Shown here one piece after another: positions 45,872-54,836 of a stretch of 64,000 nt of DNA. How positions within the stretch are numbered: position 1 is the stretch's first letter; the number at the start of each line of letters is the position of its first letter. Source of the DNA: Polynucleobacter sp. MWH-Svant-W18 (GTDB lineage: Bacteria > Pseudomonadota > Gammaproteobacteria > Burkholderiales > Burkholderiaceae). The notes below the pieces were generated by a model. The model was not told the DNA's origin. It saw only the letters and a list, made by a program, of their open reading frames with translations, and made no database searches. The stretch spans positions 1,240,001-1,304,000 of the forward strand of contig NZ_CP061293.1 in assembly GCF_018687495.1 (NCBI RefSeq), written 5' to 3'. Made by a program: the position numbers and the translations under genes.

Positions 45872-46099
45872 TTAATCCACCTCGTCTGCATGGGTTTCAT
45901 CGAAATGCGCTCTGTGCGGTTTTAGCTTTGCTTCCAGCTGAACCCATTTACCATGTTGCATTCTGTATTCACAATTTTCTGCATGGTTCTCTAAGAGGCC
46001 AAAAATAGTCGTTGTCGGAATCTTGCAATATTGGCAGCGATAAGCATGTTGATGCTCTTCAATTTTTTCTTGGGGGTAATCAATATAAAACGGCTTCAT
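45872..46099 (-). CDS. small protein with C2HC zinc-finger pattern
   Basis: A 75-residue protein. C22 and C25 (RCQYC), then H39 and C43 (LLENHAENC), form a plausible C-x2-C...H-x3-C zinc site. It is rich in charged residues and ends DETHADEVD. The frame is open further upstream to a TTG, but the ATG at 46099 is preceded by a strong GGAGAG ribosome site at proper spacing, so the shorter form is chosen. It is translationally adjacent to the 125-residue gene. Binding to nucleic acid or a protein partner is possible; function unknown. Confidence 0.6.
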   Translation of the reverse strand: MKPFYIDYPQEKIEEHQHAYRCQYCKIPTTTIFGLLENHAENCEYRMQHGKWVQLEAKLKPHRAHFDETHADEVD

Positions 46100-46196
46100 A
46101 AAGCTCTCCAAAGACTGGGCATCCAATGAAAGAATCTTACTCTGCATTAAGGACAACTCAGTCAAAATACTGCAACCTTGTTGCAATGCAATGAGG

Positions 46197-47444
46197 CTAG
46201 CTCTGCTTCCTCACTTCGCCTTCCAGCTCACCCTCCCATTTGGAAATGACCGCGGTTGCCATCCCATTTCCCAACACATTGGTAGCAGAGCGAGCCATAT
46301 CCAAGAAATGATCCACGCCCAAAATCAATAAAACGCCAGCTTCAGGCAGATTAAATTGGGATAAGGTAGCTGCAATCACTACCAAGGAGGCGCGGGGAAC
46401 GCCAGCGATACCTTTGGAGGTAACCATGAGAACTAAGAGCATTAGCAGTTGTTGACTCAACTCCATTTGCACACCATAAACCTGAGCGATAAATAAAGCT
46501 GCAAAAGTGCAATACATCATGGAGCCATCTAAATTAAAAGAATAGCCAATGGGCAAAACAAAAGAGGCGATTTTATTTTTACAACCGAAGCGCTCCAATT
46601 GCTCCAGTGTCATCGGATATGCCGCCTCAGAGCTGGCGGTAGTAAATGCAAGCAATGCTGGTTCCCGCAACATCGATACCAAATGTAAGGCGCGCCATTT
46701 GAGAACAACCGAACTAATCAAAATAATGACTATCCATAGCACAGCAATAGAAGCATAGAAGCTCAGCATGAACTTGCCATAGGTGAGGAGAATTGCCAAA
46801 CCATTCTCTGCAATCACAGTTGAAACAGCTGAGAACACTGCGATTGGTGCCAACTTCATCACCGCACTGGTAATCTTGAGCATGATGTGGGAGAGCATAT
46901 CCAGATTGCGAACGAATTCATTAGCTCGCTCACCCATACCAGCTGCGCCAACGCCAAAGAAGACGGCAAAGACTACAATCTGCAAAATCTCATTTTTAGC
47001 CATGGCATCAAAGATGCTGGTTGGAAAAATATGCCGCACAAAGTCTGGCAGATTTAAGCTGTTTTTATTTAACCCAGAACTAGCGGCAATTTCCGGAAGG
47101 GTGAGCTCAACGCCAACCCCAGGCTGGAATACATTCACCATCACCAAGCCTAGTAACAAAGAAACCAAGGACATAGAGATAAACCAAGCAAAGGTTTTTA
47201 ATCCAATCCGCCCAATTGCTGAAGCATCTCCCATTTTGGCAATGCCAACAACCAAGGTTGAAAAAACCAAGGGAGCAATGATCATCTTGATGAGCCGTAA
47301 GAAGACATCGGTCAGTATCGAGATATAAGAGACGTAGCTGCTGGGAAATGTGCCGCCAGCACCAAGGGCATGAACTAAATATCCGGCTACTATTCCTAGT
47401 ACCATGGCCCCCAGAATATAGTTGGTTAGCTTTTTAGAGTTCAT
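46197..47444 (-). CDS. dicarboxylate/amino acid:cation symporter (DAACS family)
   Basis: A 415-residue symporter of the DctA/GltP group, importing C4-dicarboxylates or glutamate/aspartate with H+ or Na+. Conserved segments include LRLIKMIIAPLVFSTLVVGIAKM, the serine-rich re-entrant loop TTASSEAAYPMTLEQLERFG, FVLPIGYSFNLDGSMMY and the C-terminal VDHFLDMARSATNVLGNGMATAVI. The frame runs 30 codons upstream; MNSKKLTNY at 47444 is the natural start before the first span. DctA versus GltP cannot be settled by eye. Confidence 0.9.
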   Translation of the reverse strand: MNSKKLTNYILGAMVLGIVAGYLVHALGAGGTFPSSYVSYISILTDVFLRLIKMIIAPLVFSTLVVGIAKMGDASAIGRIGLKTFAWFISMSLVSLLLGLVMVNVFQPGVGVELTLPEIAASSGLNKNSLNLPDFVRHIFPTSIFDAMAKNEILQIVVFAVFFGVGAAGMGERANEFVRNLDMLSHIMLKITSAVMKLAPIAVFSAVSTVIAENGLAILLTYGKFMLSFYASIAVLWIVIILISSVVLKWRALHLVSMLREPALLAFTTASSEAAYPMTLEQLERFGCKNKIASFVLPIGYSFNLDGSMMYCTFAALFIAQVYGVQMELSQQLLMLLVLMVTSKGIAGVPRASLVVIAATLSQFNLPEAGVLLILGVDHFLDMARSATNVLGNGMATAVISKWEGELEGEVRKQS

Positions 47445-47563
47445 GGCAGTTCCTAATCTAGATGGAAAAGAGTATTGGCAGATTTTACCCATGAGCCCCA
47501 AAACATCCCAGCCAAAGTAAACTGCTGGAGTCATAATGAACCATTAATTTTTGCGAGTCCACC

Positions 47564-48235
47564 ATGGAATTACTGCCTTGTATTGAATTAGAGACATCTC
47601 CCCAGCCGAGCGCTGCTGTTATTTGGTTGCATGGCCTTGGGGCTGATGGCAATGACTTTGTTCCCATCGTCCCGGAATTGGATCTAGCGGGCTGCCCTGC
47701 CATTCGCTTTATTTTTCCGAGCGCACCAAGCATGCCTGTCACCGTCAATGGAGGCTATGTCATGCCTGCCTGGTATGACATTCTGGGGCGCAACTTAGTG
47801 GATCGAGAGGATGCAAGTGGTATTCAGGCGTCGGCATCCGCTATTGCGAAACTCATCGAACGCGAAGCAAGTCGTGGCATTGCTTATGAAAATATCGTTC
47901 TAGCAGGCTTTTCACAAGGATGTGCGATGGCCTTGCAGCTTGGTTTGCGCTTTCCCAAAAAGCTTGCAGGCATTATTGCCCTCTCTGGTTACTTGCCATT
48001 AGCAACTTCTCTGTCTCTAGAGAAACATAGCGCCAACCAAAACACCCCCATCTTTATGGCCCATGGTGAATATGATCCCGTTGTTGCACTCGAGCGCGCC
48101 CAAGCATCTTGTGCATTGCTTGAGAAATTGGGGTACTCCGTCAATTGGAATGAATATCCAATGGAGCACTCAGTCAATCCGACAGAGCTGATGGATATAT
48201 CGCGCTTTTTACAAGAAGTACTGACAGCTAATTAA
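47564..48235 (+). CDS. carboxylesterase/phospholipase family alpha/beta hydrolase
   Basis: A 223-residue serine hydrolase. VIWLHGLGADGNDFVP forms the oxyanion region, the nucleophile is the serine in LAGFSQGCAMAL, the aspartate is in HGEYDPVV and the histidine in YPMEHSVNP. This is the small carboxylesterase (Est/YpfH, acyl-protein thioesterase-like) family, with broad activity on short esters. It is divergent from the symporter. Its last 8 bases overlap the stop of the convergent permease gene. Confidence 0.9.
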   Translation: MELLPCIELETSPQPSAAVIWLHGLGADGNDFVPIVPELDLAGCPAIRFIFPSAPSMPVTVNGGYVMPAWYDILGRNLVDREDASGIQASASAIAKLIEREASRGIAYENIVLAGFSQGCAMALQLGLRFPKKLAGIIALSGYLPLATSLSLEKHSANQNTPIFMAHGEYDPVVALERAQASCALLEKLGYSVNWNEYPMEHSVNPTELMDISRFLQEVLTAN

Positions 48236-49013
48236 GCCCGTCTGCAATCAACTTGATACTGGCAATCAATAAGAAGAACTGCACCAGACGGTAATACCAT
48301 TTGATAGATATTTTCTCGGCTAAATAAAAGCCGAGATAGACACCCACGGGTACGCAAGGCAACAGAATCGCTGAGGTAGCCAGTTGTTGAAAACTCAGTA
48401 AGTCTAAATAGGCATAGGGCGCTAATTTCCCAAAGTTTAGGAAAGTAAAAAATACTCCGAGCGTCGAGGTGTAAGCCATAGGGGCTAACTTTTCTCTCAG
48501 CATAAAAATCGTGACTGGGGGGCCGCCATTGTGTGCCACAAACGAGGTGAAGCCTGATAGCACCCCCATCAAGCGTCCCAACCAAGGATAAGGTTTGGCC
48601 TCTTTCAAATCAAAATGGGAGGTGACCAGCATCTGGATAAGAAATAACAAAATGAAGATACCAACAAACAGGGTTAAAGCCTTGGGTGTGATGATAGTAA
48701 ACAAGATCATTCCGATCAGCAGACCAATAAATGCTGGTGGAAGAATCAACTTTAAAATTCGCCAATCGGCATTCTTAATGAAGCGCCGTAAGCCAACTAA
48801 ATCAATGGCAATCAGTAGTGGCAATAAGATTGCCAAGGACTCATTCATGCTTGACTGGCTTGCCATTAAGGGTAAGGACAACACGCCCAGGCCAGCGCCA
48901 AATCCACTCTTTGAAATTCCTACAACAATCACACTGACAATTGCGCAAATAAAGAATACTAAGGAATGTGCCTGAAAAGATTGGGCAATTGGCGCTAATA
49001 AAGTTTCAAACAT
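48228..49013 (-). CDS. TauE/SafE-family membrane permease
   Basis: A 261-residue protein with about eight hydrophobic spans in two halves. The first has VGISKSGFGAGLGVLSLPLMA and the second GVLSGFTSFVAHNGGPPVTIFML, the paired signature of the TauE/SafE (TSUP) family. Members export sulfite, sulfoacetate or other organic acids, or import them. No sulfur genes are adjacent, so the substrate is unknown. Confidence 0.88.
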   Translation of the reverse strand: MFETLLAPIAQSFQAHSLVFFICAIVSVIVVGISKSGFGAGLGVLSLPLMASQSSMNESLAILLPLLIAIDLVGLRRFIKNADWRILKLILPPAFIGLLIGMILFTIITPKALTLFVGIFILLFLIQMLVTSHFDLKEAKPYPWLGRLMGVLSGFTSFVAHNGGPPVTIFMLREKLAPMAYTSTLGVFFTFLNFGKLAPYAYLDLLSFQQLATSAILLPCVPVGVYLGFYLAEKISIKWYYRLVQFFLLIASIKLIADGLN

Positions 49014-49041
49014 CCTCTGGGCCTATCTCTTCAGTCTTTTA

Positions 49042-50388
49042 CTATTTGCCGCCAACTGTCATGGAGCCAATCAAGATAGAGCCCGTCTCTTTAGTGCCTC
49101 GGATAAGGGTATCGCTACCGATGAGTGCAATGTCAAGCAACATATCGCGTAAGTTACCCGCAATGGTGACTTCTTCGACAGGATATTGAATCTCACCATT
49201 CTCGACCCAATAGCCAAATGCACCGCGTGAGTAATCGCCCGTGACATAGTTCACGCCCTGACCCATTAATTCAGTGACGAGCAGACCAGTACCCATTTCC
49301 TTTAATAGTGCAGGGAGACCGCCTTTGGGTGTCTTCTTACTTTTAAGGGTGAGGTGATGTGAACCACCAGCATTGCCAGTAGTCTTCATACCCAACTTAC
49401 GGGCTGAGTAAGTGGATAAAAAATATCCCTCTAAAATTCCTTTATCCACTACAGTACGCGCACTTGTTTTCACGCCCTCTTCATCAAATGGCGCACTCCC
49501 TGTCATTGACTTGAGATGTGGATCTTCAAAGAGGCTGATATGTTTAGGTAACACTTGTTTGCCTAAGCTATCTAATAAGAAACTGGATCGCCGATACAAG
49601 GCACCACCAGATACTGCCTGTACTAAGCCCCCCAAGAGGCCAGCGGCTAAAGGTGCCTCAAAGATCACGGGGCAACGACGGGTTGTCAGGGATCTCGCCT
49701 TTAATCGGGAGAGTGCACGCTGTGCGGCATATTTACCAATCGCGGCAGGATCTGCCAACTCTTCAGGTATACGAGAACTCGAATACCAATCATCCCTCTG
49801 CATATTGCTCTGTTTACCACCCTCACTTGCAATCGGCGCACAGGAAATATAGTGACGTGAGAATGGATATCCACCCATAAAGCCATGACTGGTCCCCATC
49901 ATGAAATGTGCGTGATGAGCAGACACTGAGGCGCCATCGCTATTTTGAATTTGCTTGCTTACTGAGAATGCAGAGCCCTCTGCTATTCGGGCTATCTCTA
50001 CTGCGTGTGCTGCGTCGATATTCCAAGGATGAAACAAATCTAGATCTAAGGGGTTTTTCTCCAGAAGCTCTCGTTCTGCAGGACCAGCACAATGATCTTC
50101 AGCAGTATGTTGGGCAATGTGATAAGCCGCATCGACGGTTGCCTTTAAAGAGGCTTTAGAAAAATCACTGGTGCTAGCGTTGCCGCGATGATGACCCAAA
50201 AATACCGTGACGCCCACTTGCTTATCCAAGCTTTGCTCAATAGTCTCCACTTCGCCCTTGCGTACCGTAACCGATAAGCCCTGCCCCTCTGATACTTCAG
50301 CCACTGCGTCAGAAGCCCCTCTTCTCTTGGCCTCTTTGAGCATGAAATCGACAATTTCTTGAAACTGGTTTGATGTGTAGGTAAACAT
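49042..50388 (-). CDS. pmbA: TldE/PmbA metalloprotease subunit
   Basis: PmbA (TldE) pairs with TldD to form a zinc protease that trims modified peptides and degrades unfolded chains. The 448-residue length and motifs agree with the family: GLSVTVRKGEVETIEQ near the N-terminus, RRCPVIFEAPLAAGLLGG, FDEEGVKTSARTVVDKGILEGYFLSTYSARKLG and NYVTGDYSRGAFGYWVENGEIQYPVEEVTIAGNL at the C-terminus. The zinc-binding HExxxH belongs to TldD and is absent here, as expected. It is divergent from mog, with 26 bases between starts. Confidence 0.93.
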   Translation of the reverse strand: MFTYTSNQFQEIVDFMLKEAKRRGASDAVAEVSEGQGLSVTVRKGEVETIEQSLDKQVGVTVFLGHHRGNASTSDFSKASLKATVDAAYHIAQHTAEDHCAGPAERELLEKNPLDLDLFHPWNIDAAHAVEIARIAEGSAFSVSKQIQNSDGASVSAHHAHFMMGTSHGFMGGYPFSRHYISCAPIASEGGKQSNMQRDDWYSSSRIPEELADPAAIGKYAAQRALSRLKARSLTTRRCPVIFEAPLAAGLLGGLVQAVSGGALYRRSSFLLDSLGKQVLPKHISLFEDPHLKSMTGSAPFDEEGVKTSARTVVDKGILEGYFLSTYSARKLGMKTTGNAGGSHHLTLKSKKTPKGGLPALLKEMGTGLLVTELMGQGVNYVTGDYSRGAFGYWVENGEIQYPVEEVTIAGNLRDMLLDIALIGSDTLIRGTKETGSILIGSMTVGGK

Positions 50389-50414
50389 GCCCTAATAATA
50401 GCTAGAATAGAAAC

Positions 50415-51038
50415 ATGAAGCAGAATGAAGCCCAAAACCCCATATCCTCAGACCAAATCACCATTGGCCTAATCTCAATCTCAGACCGAGCCAGCCAGGG
50501 CGTCTACCAAGACGAAGGTATCCCAGCCCTACGAACCTGGCTTACCAATGCTATTAGCAACTCCTGCACCTTTCACGAACGCTTGATTGCGGATGAGGCA
50601 CCCTTAATCACCAAAACCATCGTTGAGCTAGTTGATGTTGTTAAATGCGACCTGGTACTGACTACTGGTGGCACTGGACCCTCACGCAGAGATGTCACCC
50701 CGGAAGCGACTCTGAGTGCTGGCACTCGTGAGATGCCTGGGTTTGGTGAGCAAATGCGGCAAATTAGCCTGAAATTTGTACCGACAGCCATTTTGTCTAG
50801 GCAAGTTGCTACCCTGAGGGAGATTCAAGATCATGCTGCATTGATCATCAATTTACCCGGACAACCCAAAGCCATTGCTGAGACTCTTGAGGGACTCAAG
50901 GATGAAAATGGTAAAGCAATCATTCCAGGCATCTTTGCGGCGGTACCCTACTGCATTGATTTAATTGGCGGACCTTATATCCAAACGAATGAATCCGTTG
51001 TGAAAGCGTTTCGACCCAAGAGTGCTTTAAGCAAGTAA
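50415..51038 (+). CDS. mog: molybdopterin adenylyltransferase
   Basis: A MogA/MoaB-family enzyme of 207 residues that adenylates molybdopterin before Mo insertion. The signature LVLTTGGTGPSRRDVTPEAT and the GFGEQMRQISLKFVPTAILSRQ segment (compare PGFGE in MogA) are present, then the NLPGQPKAIAETLEGL stretch. N-terminal ITIGLISISDRASQGVYQDEGIP matches MogA rather than the shorter MoaB. It implies molybdoenzymes elsewhere in the genome. Confidence 0.9.
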   Translation: MKQNEAQNPISSDQITIGLISISDRASQGVYQDEGIPALRTWLTNAISNSCTFHERLIADEAPLITKTIVELVDVVKCDLVLTTGGTGPSRRDVTPEATLSAGTREMPGFGEQMRQISLKFVPTAILSRQVATLREIQDHAALIINLPGQPKAIAETLEGLKDENGKAIIPGIFAAVPYCIDLIGGPYIQTNESVVKAFRPKSALSK

Positions 51039-51051
51039 CAGTACTTTTGTT

Positions 51052-51639
51052 TTACTGCGGCAGCGGCACAATAAATTTATCGCGGTAGTACTTTAGCTCT
51101 TCTATCGATTCTTCGATGTCAGCTAAAGCAGTATGGGCCTGCTTTTTAGTAAAGCCTTTAACTAACTCTGGATGCCAACGCTTGCATAACTCTTTCAGAG
51201 TAGAAACATCCACATTACGATAATGAAAGTACGCCTCTAACTTAGGCATGTACTTCGCCATAAAGCGTCGATCTTGTCCAATCGTATTGCCGCACATTGG
51301 CGCAATTCCTGCCTTGATGTATTTCTTTAAAAACTCGATGCACTCCGCTTCAACCGTTGCCTCATTAAGGGTAGATGCCTTAACCTTGTCAATTAATCCA
51401 GAGCGTCCATGGGTACCTTTATTCCAAGCATCCATCGCGTCTAAAACAGCATCATCTTGGTGTACCACCCAGACTGGGGCGGTGGCAATGGTATTGAGAT
51501 GGGCATCGGTCACAATGATGGCGATTTCCAGGATTCGCTCGGTTTCGGGATTTAAGCCCGACATCTCCATATCCACCCAAATCAGGTGCTCATTTGCTGG
51601 TGCAGCCTTGTTGGCTGTTGTGTTTGTTTGTTCGCTCAT
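51052..51639 (-). CDS. orn: oligoribonuclease
   Basis: Orn is the essential 3'-5' exonuclease that degrades di- and short oligoribonucleotides, including pGpG. The DEDDh core is visible: [20 protein letters not shown], a second aspartate in [12 protein letters not shown], and [18 protein letters not shown] with the catalytic His and Asp. The frame is open 55 codons further, over the divergent protease gene, so MSEQTNT at 51639 is used (195 residues). A 14-residue polar N-terminal extension precedes the conserved domain. Confidence 0.95.
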   Translation of the reverse strand: MSEQTNTTANKAAPANEHLIWVDMEMSGLNPETERILEIAIIVTDAHLNTIATAPVWVVHQDDAVLDAMDAWNKGTHGRSGLIDKVKASTLNEATVEAECIEFLKKYIKAGIAPMCGNTIGQDRRFMAKYMPKLEAYFHYRNVDVSTLKELCKRWHPELVKGFTKKQAHTALADIEESIEELKYYRDKFIVPLPQ

Positions 51640-51654
51640 ATCTATAATGATCTC

Positions 51655-52905
51655 ATGACCTTCACAATTATTTTTCTCATTGCCTTTATTGCTAGTTTTG
51701 GCCTTCGCCACTGGCTTTCCCAACGTCAAATTCGCTATGTTGCCCAGCATCGCGATCAAGTTCCCGCAGAATTTGCTGCAAAAGTCACGCTTGCAGAGCA
51801 TCAAAAGGCTGCTGACTACACGATTGCTAAATTACGCCTCGGTATTTTAGAAAATGGGGTCAACGCCATCATTTTAATTGCCTTCACTTTAGTCGGCGGT
51901 TTACAACTTCTCAATATGAAACTACTCCAATTATTGGGAGAAGGCATTCCTCAGCAAATCGCTCTCCTGGCCTCCATTGTCATCATCTCCGGCATCATTG
52001 ATCTCCCCTTCTCTTGGTATAAACAATTTTCTTTAGAGGAACGTTTTGGCTTTAACCGTATGGGCAAAAAATTATTCTTTATCGATATGCTCAAAGGTTT
52101 GGTGCTGGGGGCCGCGATTGGGGTTCCATTACTCTGGATTATTCTAGCTTTGATGGCTCAAGCCGGGGATTTATGGTGGCTATGGGCCTGGGGCGTCCTC
52201 ACTGTATTTAGTTTGCTCATGCAGTGGATCTTCCCTACGTTTATCGCTCCACTATTCAATAAATTTCAAGCCCTAGAAGAGGGTCCTCTGAAGTCACAAA
52301 TTGAAGCGCTCTTAAAGCGCTGCGACTTTGCTAGTCAAGGTCTGTTTGTTATGGATGGAAGCAAGCGTAGTGCGCATGGCAATGCATTTTTTGCAGGCAT
52401 GGGCAAAGCAAAACGCATTGTCTTTTTCGATACCTTGATTGAGAAACTCAACCCAGGTGAAGTCGAAGCGGTATTAGCGCATGAGCTTGGCCACTTTAAA
52501 TGCAATCACATTCGCAAACGTCTCTTGATCTCATTTGCCTTGAGCTTTGGAATGTTTGCACTACTCGGCTGGATTAGTACTAAGTCCTGGTTCTACACCG
52601 ACCTTGGCGTCATGCCTAACCTGAATGGCTATAACGGTGGTCTGGCCTTAGCCCTCTTTATGCTGGTATCACCGGTGTTTAGTTTTTTCTTCACGCCACT
52701 TGCTAGCTTAGCCTCCAGAAAACATGAGTATGAAGCCGACGGCTTTGCAGCGCAGAAATCCTCGGCAACAGATTTGATCTCTGCCTTAGTGAAGTTGTAT
52801 CAGGACAATGCGTCCACACTGACGCCTGACCCCATCTACACTGCCTTCTATAGCTCTCACCCACCCGCTCCTTTGCGGATTGCTAACTTACAGCGTCTCA
52901 GTTAA
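51655..52905 (+). CDS. M48-family CAAX prenyl protease 1-like metallopeptidase
   Basis: A Ste24-type integral membrane zinc protease of 416 residues with six to seven spans. The zinc motif is H276-E277-x2-H280 in [12 protein letters not shown], and the third ligand lies in the [10 protein letters not shown] segment. An N-terminal CAAX-protease domain ([20 protein letters not shown]) precedes the catalytic domain. Bacteria lack farnesylated CAAX proteins, so it probably acts in membrane-protein quality control. The start ATG 51655 is 15 bases from the divergent orn start. rsgA follows 13 bases after its stop. Confidence 0.9.
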   Translation: MTFTIIFLIAFIASFGLRHWLSQRQIRYVAQHRDQVPAEFAAKVTLAEHQKAADYTIAKLRLGILENGVNAIILIAFTLVGGLQLLNMKLLQLLGEGIPQQIALLASIVIISGIIDLPFSWYKQFSLEERFGFNRMGKKLFFIDMLKGLVLGAAIGVPLLWIILALMAQAGDLWWLWAWGVLTVFSLLMQWIFPTFIAPLFNKFQALEEGPLKSQIEALLKRCDFASQGLFVMDGSKRSAHGNAFFAGMGKAKRIVFFDTLIEKLNPGEVEAVLAHELGHFKCNHIRKRLLISFALSFGMFALLGWISTKSWFYTDLGVMPNLNGYNGGLALALFMLVSPVFSFFFTPLASLASRKHEYEADGFAAQKSSATDLISALVKLYQDNASTLTPDPIYTAFYSSHPPAPLRIANLQRLS

Positions 52906-52918
52906 ATCTACACCTGCA

Positions 52919-53932
52919 ATGGATACATTCCACGCGCTACTCACCGCCTCTTATGGCAGGCATTATTTAGCGCAGCGTTTGCTTAAAGATTCCAACGGCA
53001 TTGAATCGCCCGATGGTCCCCTCATTCAGGTTAGCACCCCCAATAAACAACACGTTGGCGCCGTGGGTGATCGTTTGCTTTTAGAGATGACCTCAGCAGA
53101 TCAAGCCCGCATTATTCAAATCGAGCCTCGTGAAAATATTCTCTATCGCTCAGATGCCTTTAAGAGCAAGATCATCGCTTCCAATGTCGATCAAATTTTG
53201 GTGGTCTTAGCAACGCAACCTGCCTTCTCTCCAGACCTCCTCGGAAGAGCGGTAGTAGCGGCTGAGGCCAATCAAATTGGTTTGCATATCCTCTTAAACA
53301 AAAGCGACCTTACAGAAAACTTAGAGCATGCTCGCAAGATTATTGCGCCCTATGCCCGTATGGGTTATCCAGTCAGCGAGGTATCTGCCAAATTTGATCC
53401 TGAATCGATAGAGACGCTTCGCCCCGCATTACAGGGCAAGGTCTCGGTCTTCGTAGGCCAGTCTGGCATGGGCAAATCTAGCCTACTCAACGCCTGGGTT
53501 CCCAACGCAGCTGCGTTAACTCAAGAATATTCAGTACGCTTAGATACTGGCAAGCACACCACTACTGCTTGTCGTTATTTTGAATTACCCGAAGCTTGGG
53601 GCAGAGATACATCCGGTAAGTTGGGTGCCTTAATTGACTCGCCAGGCTTTCAGGAATTTGGTTTAGCTCACATGTCCGTCAGTGAATTGCAGCACGCTTT
53701 TAGAGAATTCAAAGATCTGCTGGGGAAGTGTCGCTTTCATAATTGCGCACATCAATCGGAACCCGATTGCGCAGTACGTGATGCAGTCGATAGAAATGAA
53801 ATAGCGCCAGAAAGACTGGCGCTATTTAGACAACTTCGCTCTGACTCAAAAACAGCAGATACCCAAATTCAGGGAATTAGCCAAGCCAAAGAGCGATGGT
53901 CAGCATTAGCAACAAAGCCATCCAAGCGATAA
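52919..53932 (+). CDS. rsgA: ribosome small-subunit GTPase RsgA
   Basis: RsgA checks late maturation of the 30S subunit. The 337-residue protein has an N-terminal OB fold, a circularly permuted GTPase (NKSD-type G4 as LNKSDL before G1 as GQSGMGKSSLLN, then DSPGFQEFG) and a C-terminal zinc finger (CRFHNCAHQSEPDC). The catalytic loop GKHTTTACRYFEL is intact. The frame is open 13 codons upstream into the protease gene; ATG 52919 fits the family. Its last 56 bases overlap the 3' end of the convergent CobD-like gene. Confidence 0.95.
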   Translation: MDTFHALLTASYGRHYLAQRLLKDSNGIESPDGPLIQVSTPNKQHVGAVGDRLLLEMTSADQARIIQIEPRENILYRSDAFKSKIIASNVDQILVVLATQPAFSPDLLGRAVVAAEANQIGLHILLNKSDLTENLEHARKIIAPYARMGYPVSEVSAKFDPESIETLRPALQGKVSVFVGQSGMGKSSLLNAWVPNAAALTQEYSVRLDTGKHTTTACRYFELPEAWGRDTSGKLGALIDSPGFQEFGLAHMSVSELQHAFREFKDLLGKCRFHNCAHQSEPDCAVRDAVDRNEIAPERLALFRQLRSDSKTADTQIQGISQAKERWSALATKPSKR

Positions 53933-54836
53933 CCAAGCGCCATACCAAACCCACAGCAGAGCGCATCGAACGCTCAGTAGGCTCAAGACCCACTTCGTAG
54001 ATCAAAGGCTCGCCAGCCTCAGCCATACGCAATGCTTCATCACTATCAGGCTCAGATAAAGGTTCGCCTAAACGTACGCCTAAAGCACCACTACCAGCGG
54101 CCAAAATAACGGCAGATAAAGAATCGTCCCATTTTTGAGTGAGGTAACGCCAGCCATAAACAGCACCTTCAAAATTACCCACAATCGCAAAGCCCATCGC
54201 GGTGATACGCGCAGGAATCCAATCCAACACGTAGAAGAAATGACGAGCAGCTTCGCTCAAATTGAAGTCACCACGCTCAGACCATCGTTGTGCGGCAATA
54301 TCCGACAAGCGATATAGCACTACACCAGCAGGACCCATTGGCATCATGAACCAAAATAAAACACCGAAAACATGGCGATGTGAACCAATAATGGCACGCT
54401 CAAGCGCTAGGGAAATCACATCGGTTTCAGAAAGATTGGAGGTATCGAACTCTGGGCCGTACCACTCACCTAAGGCTGCGCGTGCTGCAGGTAAATCATG
54501 GGCCTGAATTGCTTCATGCACCAAAGTGAATGAGTGGCTAAATTGGCGAAACCCAAAGAACAAATAAGCAATAGCAACGTTCCACAAGAAACCTAGGATT
54601 GGAAAGGTCACCATGCAACTAACGTAAATGACAAACACCAAGAAGGTTGGCAAAATAAATGCCACTAAGCAGGCAATACGTGCACCTACTGGACTGGCAC
54701 CATCTTCACTCTTGCCACCAAACTCACCAGCGACCCAATCCAACCAGCGATTGCACATGCGCACAATCCAATGGTGAGAAGTGACTGGGCGATATTGCTC
54801 AGCAATGAGGGCGAAGAGAATAGAAAAGAAAGTCAT
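53877..54836 (-). CDS. CobD/CbiB-family membrane protein
   Basis: A 319-residue protein with four or five spans, starting MTFFSILFALIAEQYRPV and containing the conserved LGEWYGPEFDTSNLSETDVISLALERAIIGSHRHVFGVLFWF region and RHFFYVLDWIPARITAMGFAIVGNFEGA. It belongs to the group annotated as CobD/CbiB (adenosylcobinamide-phosphate synthase) in betaproteobacteria, but no other cobalamin genes are near and AmpE-like roles are possible. It overlaps the NUDIX gene by 4 bases upstream and rsgA by 56 bases at its 3' end. Confidence 0.8.
   Translation of the reverse strand: MTFFSILFALIAEQYRPVTSHHWIVRMCNRWLDWVAGEFGGKSEDGASPVGARIACLVAFILPTFLVFVIYVSCMVTFPILGFLWNVAIAYLFFGFRQFSHSFTLVHEAIQAHDLPAARAALGEWYGPEFDTSNLSETDVISLALERAIIGSHRHVFGVLFWFMMPMGPAGVVLYRLSDIAAQRWSERGDFNLSEAARHFFYVLDWIPARITAMGFAIVGNFEGAVYGWRYLTQKWDDSLSAVILAAGSGALGVRLGEPLSEPDSDEALRMAEAGEPLIYEVGLEPTERSMRSAVGLVWRLVIAWMALLLMLTIALWLG

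Noticed and set aside
46783..47328. 181-codon frame antisense to the dicarboxylate symporter
   Set aside because: Long antisense frames are common opposite membrane-protein genes; codon pattern and composition follow the real gene.
51640..51804. Upstream extension of orn (55 codons)
   Set aside because: It is antisense to the M48 protease N-terminus; the conserved nuclease domain starts later.
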